This document shows positions 51,189 to 52,234 of a stretch of 52,234 bases of DNA, piece after piece (positions within the stretch are counted from its first letter, which is position 1; every line of letters begins with the position of its first letter). The position numbers and the translations under genes were made by a program. The DNA comes from Actinobacteria bacterium HGW-Actinobacteria-5 (lineage in GTDB: Bacteria > Actinomycetota > Actinomycetes > Propionibacteriales > Propionibacteriaceae). The stretch is taken from contig PHEV01000004.1 of NCBI GenBank assembly GCA_002843035.1, forward strand, positions 1-52,234, written 5' to 3'. The notes beneath the pieces were generated by a model. That model ran no database searches and had not been told where the DNA came from. It saw only the letters and a list, made by a program, of their open reading frames with translations.

Positions 51189-52234
51189 TGACTTCCACCG
51201 CACCTGCCGCGCCCGGTCTGGGCGCCACCCAGCAAGAGCATCTGCAGGCGCTCGGGAACTACAAGTACGGCTGGCATGACACCGACGCCGCCGGCGAGTC
51301 CGCCCAACGCGGCCTGACCGAGGACGTCGTGCGCAATATCTCCGCGCTGAAGGAAGAGCCGGAGTGGATGCTGAACACCCGGCTGAAGGCCCTCAAGCTG
51401 TACAACCGCAAGCCGATGCCCGCCTGGGGTGCCGACCTGTCCGGGATCGACTTCGACAACATCAAGTACTTCGTGCGCTCCACGGAGAAGCAGGCCCAGT
51501 CCTGGGAGGACCTGCCCGACGACATCAAGCGCACCTACGACCGGCTGGGCATCCCCGAGGCCGAGAAGATGCGACTGGTCGCCGGCGTCGCCGCGCAGTA
51601 CGAGTCCGAGGTCGTCTACCACAAGATCAACGAGGAGCTCGAGCGTCAGGGCGTGATCTTCCTCGACACCGACACCGGCCTGAAGGAACACCCGGAGATC
51701 TTCGAGGAGTACTTCGGCTCGGTGATCCCCACCGGCGACAACAAGTTCGCCTCCCTGAACACCGCGGTGTGGTCGGGCGGCTCGTTCATCTACGTGCCGA
51801 AGGGTGTGCACGTCTCCATCCCGTTGCAGGCCTACTTCCGGATCAACACCGAGAACATGGGCCAGTTCGAGCGGACGCTGATCATTGCCGACGAGGGCTC
51901 CTACGTGCACTACGTGGAGGGCTGCACGGCGCCGATCTACTCCTCGGACTCGCTGCACTCCGCCGTCGTGGAGATCATCGTGAAGAAGAACGCCCGGGTG
52001 CGCTACACGACCATCCAGAACTGGTCGACGAACGTGTACAACCTGGTCACCAAGCGGGCAACGTGCGACGAGGGCGCGACGATGGAGTGGATCGACGGCA
52101 ACATCGGCTCCAAGGTGACCATGAAGTACCCGGCCGTCTACCTGCTCGGTGAGCACTCCCGCGGCGAGACCCTCTCGATCGCGTTCGCCGGCGAGGGCCA
52201 GCACCAGGACGCCGGCTCCAAGATGGTGCACGCC
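51188..52234 (+). CDS. sufB: Fe-S cluster assembly scaffold SufB (3' truncated by window edge)
   Basis: The first 349 codons are visible and the frame is open to the last base. SufB with SufC and SufD forms the scaffold on which Fe-S clusters are built. The family features present are [47 protein letters not shown] with its conserved cysteine, and the start of the beta-helix core ([20 protein letters not shown]). No intein is seen in the visible part. An AGGAAGGA precedes the ATG. Confidence 0.96.
   Translation, partial: MTSTAPAAPGLGATQQEHLQALGNYKYGWHDTDAAGESAQRGLTEDVVRNISALKEEPEWMLNTRLKALKLYNRKPMPAWGADLSGIDFDNIKYFVRSTEKQAQSWEDLPDDIKRTYDRLGIPEAEKMRLVAGVAAQYESEVVYHKINEELERQGVIFLDTDTGLKEHPEIFEEYFGSVIPTGDNKFASLNTAVWSGGSFIYVPKGVHVSIPLQAYFRINTENMGQFERTLIIADEGSYVHYVEGCTAPIYSSDSLHSAVVEIIVKKNARVRYTTIQNWSTNVYNLVTKRATCDEGATMEWIDGNIGSKVTMKYPAVYLLGEHSRGETLSIAFAGEGQHQDAGSKMVHA

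Overview
This is a GC-rich chromosomal segment (roughly 70% G+C by eye) from an actinobacterium. The lineage signals agree: a Wag31/DivIVA tail, PdtaR (ANTAR regulator), WhiA, RbpA, OpcA, a mycothiol-type maleylpyruvate isomerase fold protein, SufR beside sufB, and several genes whose start codon lies only 6-9 bases after a -10 box (leaderless style). From memory the gene order resembles the uvrC-yvcJ-yvcK-whiA-gap-pgk-tpi-secG and pyk-pdtaR-polA-rpsA-coaE-uvrB-uvrA blocks of mycobacteria. Propionibacteriaceae or a relative is my guess, but the sequence alone does not settle it.

Layout: 1-5375 holds the end of divIVA, a DksA/TraR zinc-finger protein, lspA, an RluD-type pseudouridine synthase, pyk and a zinc alcohol dehydrogenase. 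5400-12850 is an accessory redox island (described below). 12972-14983 has an orphan DUF4118 membrane protein, tRNA-Leu(CAA), pdtaR and a hotdog thioesterase. 15047-24232 has polA, a small monooxygenase-like protein, a maltokinase-cap-like protein, rpsA, coaE, a PrsW-like membrane protein and two bitopic proteins, one with 39-bp tandem repeats. 24304-33720 collects uvrB, terC, uvrA and uvrC. 33746-36731 is rapZ-yvcK-whiA, ending in a 78-bp tandem duplication. 37019-40943 is gap-pgk-tpiA-secG-rbpA. 40937-44136 (minus strand) is zwf-opcA-pgl. 44244-47574 holds ctaB, ctaA and a two-gene ABC exporter. 47662-50268 (minus) is a membrane pyrophosphatase. The window ends with sufR and a truncated sufB.

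The most striking part is the seven-gene unit at 5577-12776: TusA, a free-standing MvhD-like Fe-S protein, a DsrE-family protein, an HdrA-type flavoprotein with a complete GltD-like NAD(P)H module inserted in it, a second HdrA-type flavoprotein with C-terminal ferredoxin motifs, a small winged-helix-like protein, and a QmoC-type HdrC-cytochrome b fusion. A GC-tract palindrome that looks like a CsoR/CstR-family operator lies just upstream, and a 17-bp hairpin closes the unit. The parts match those of the Qmo complex of sulfate reducers plus sulfur-relay proteins, but no HdrB, DsrAB, AprAB or sulfite/APS enzyme is present in the window. My reading is an NAD(P)H- and menaquinone-linked persulfide/sulfane-sulfur redox complex under persulfide (or Cu) control. 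The parts are seen in the sequence; the reaction is inference.
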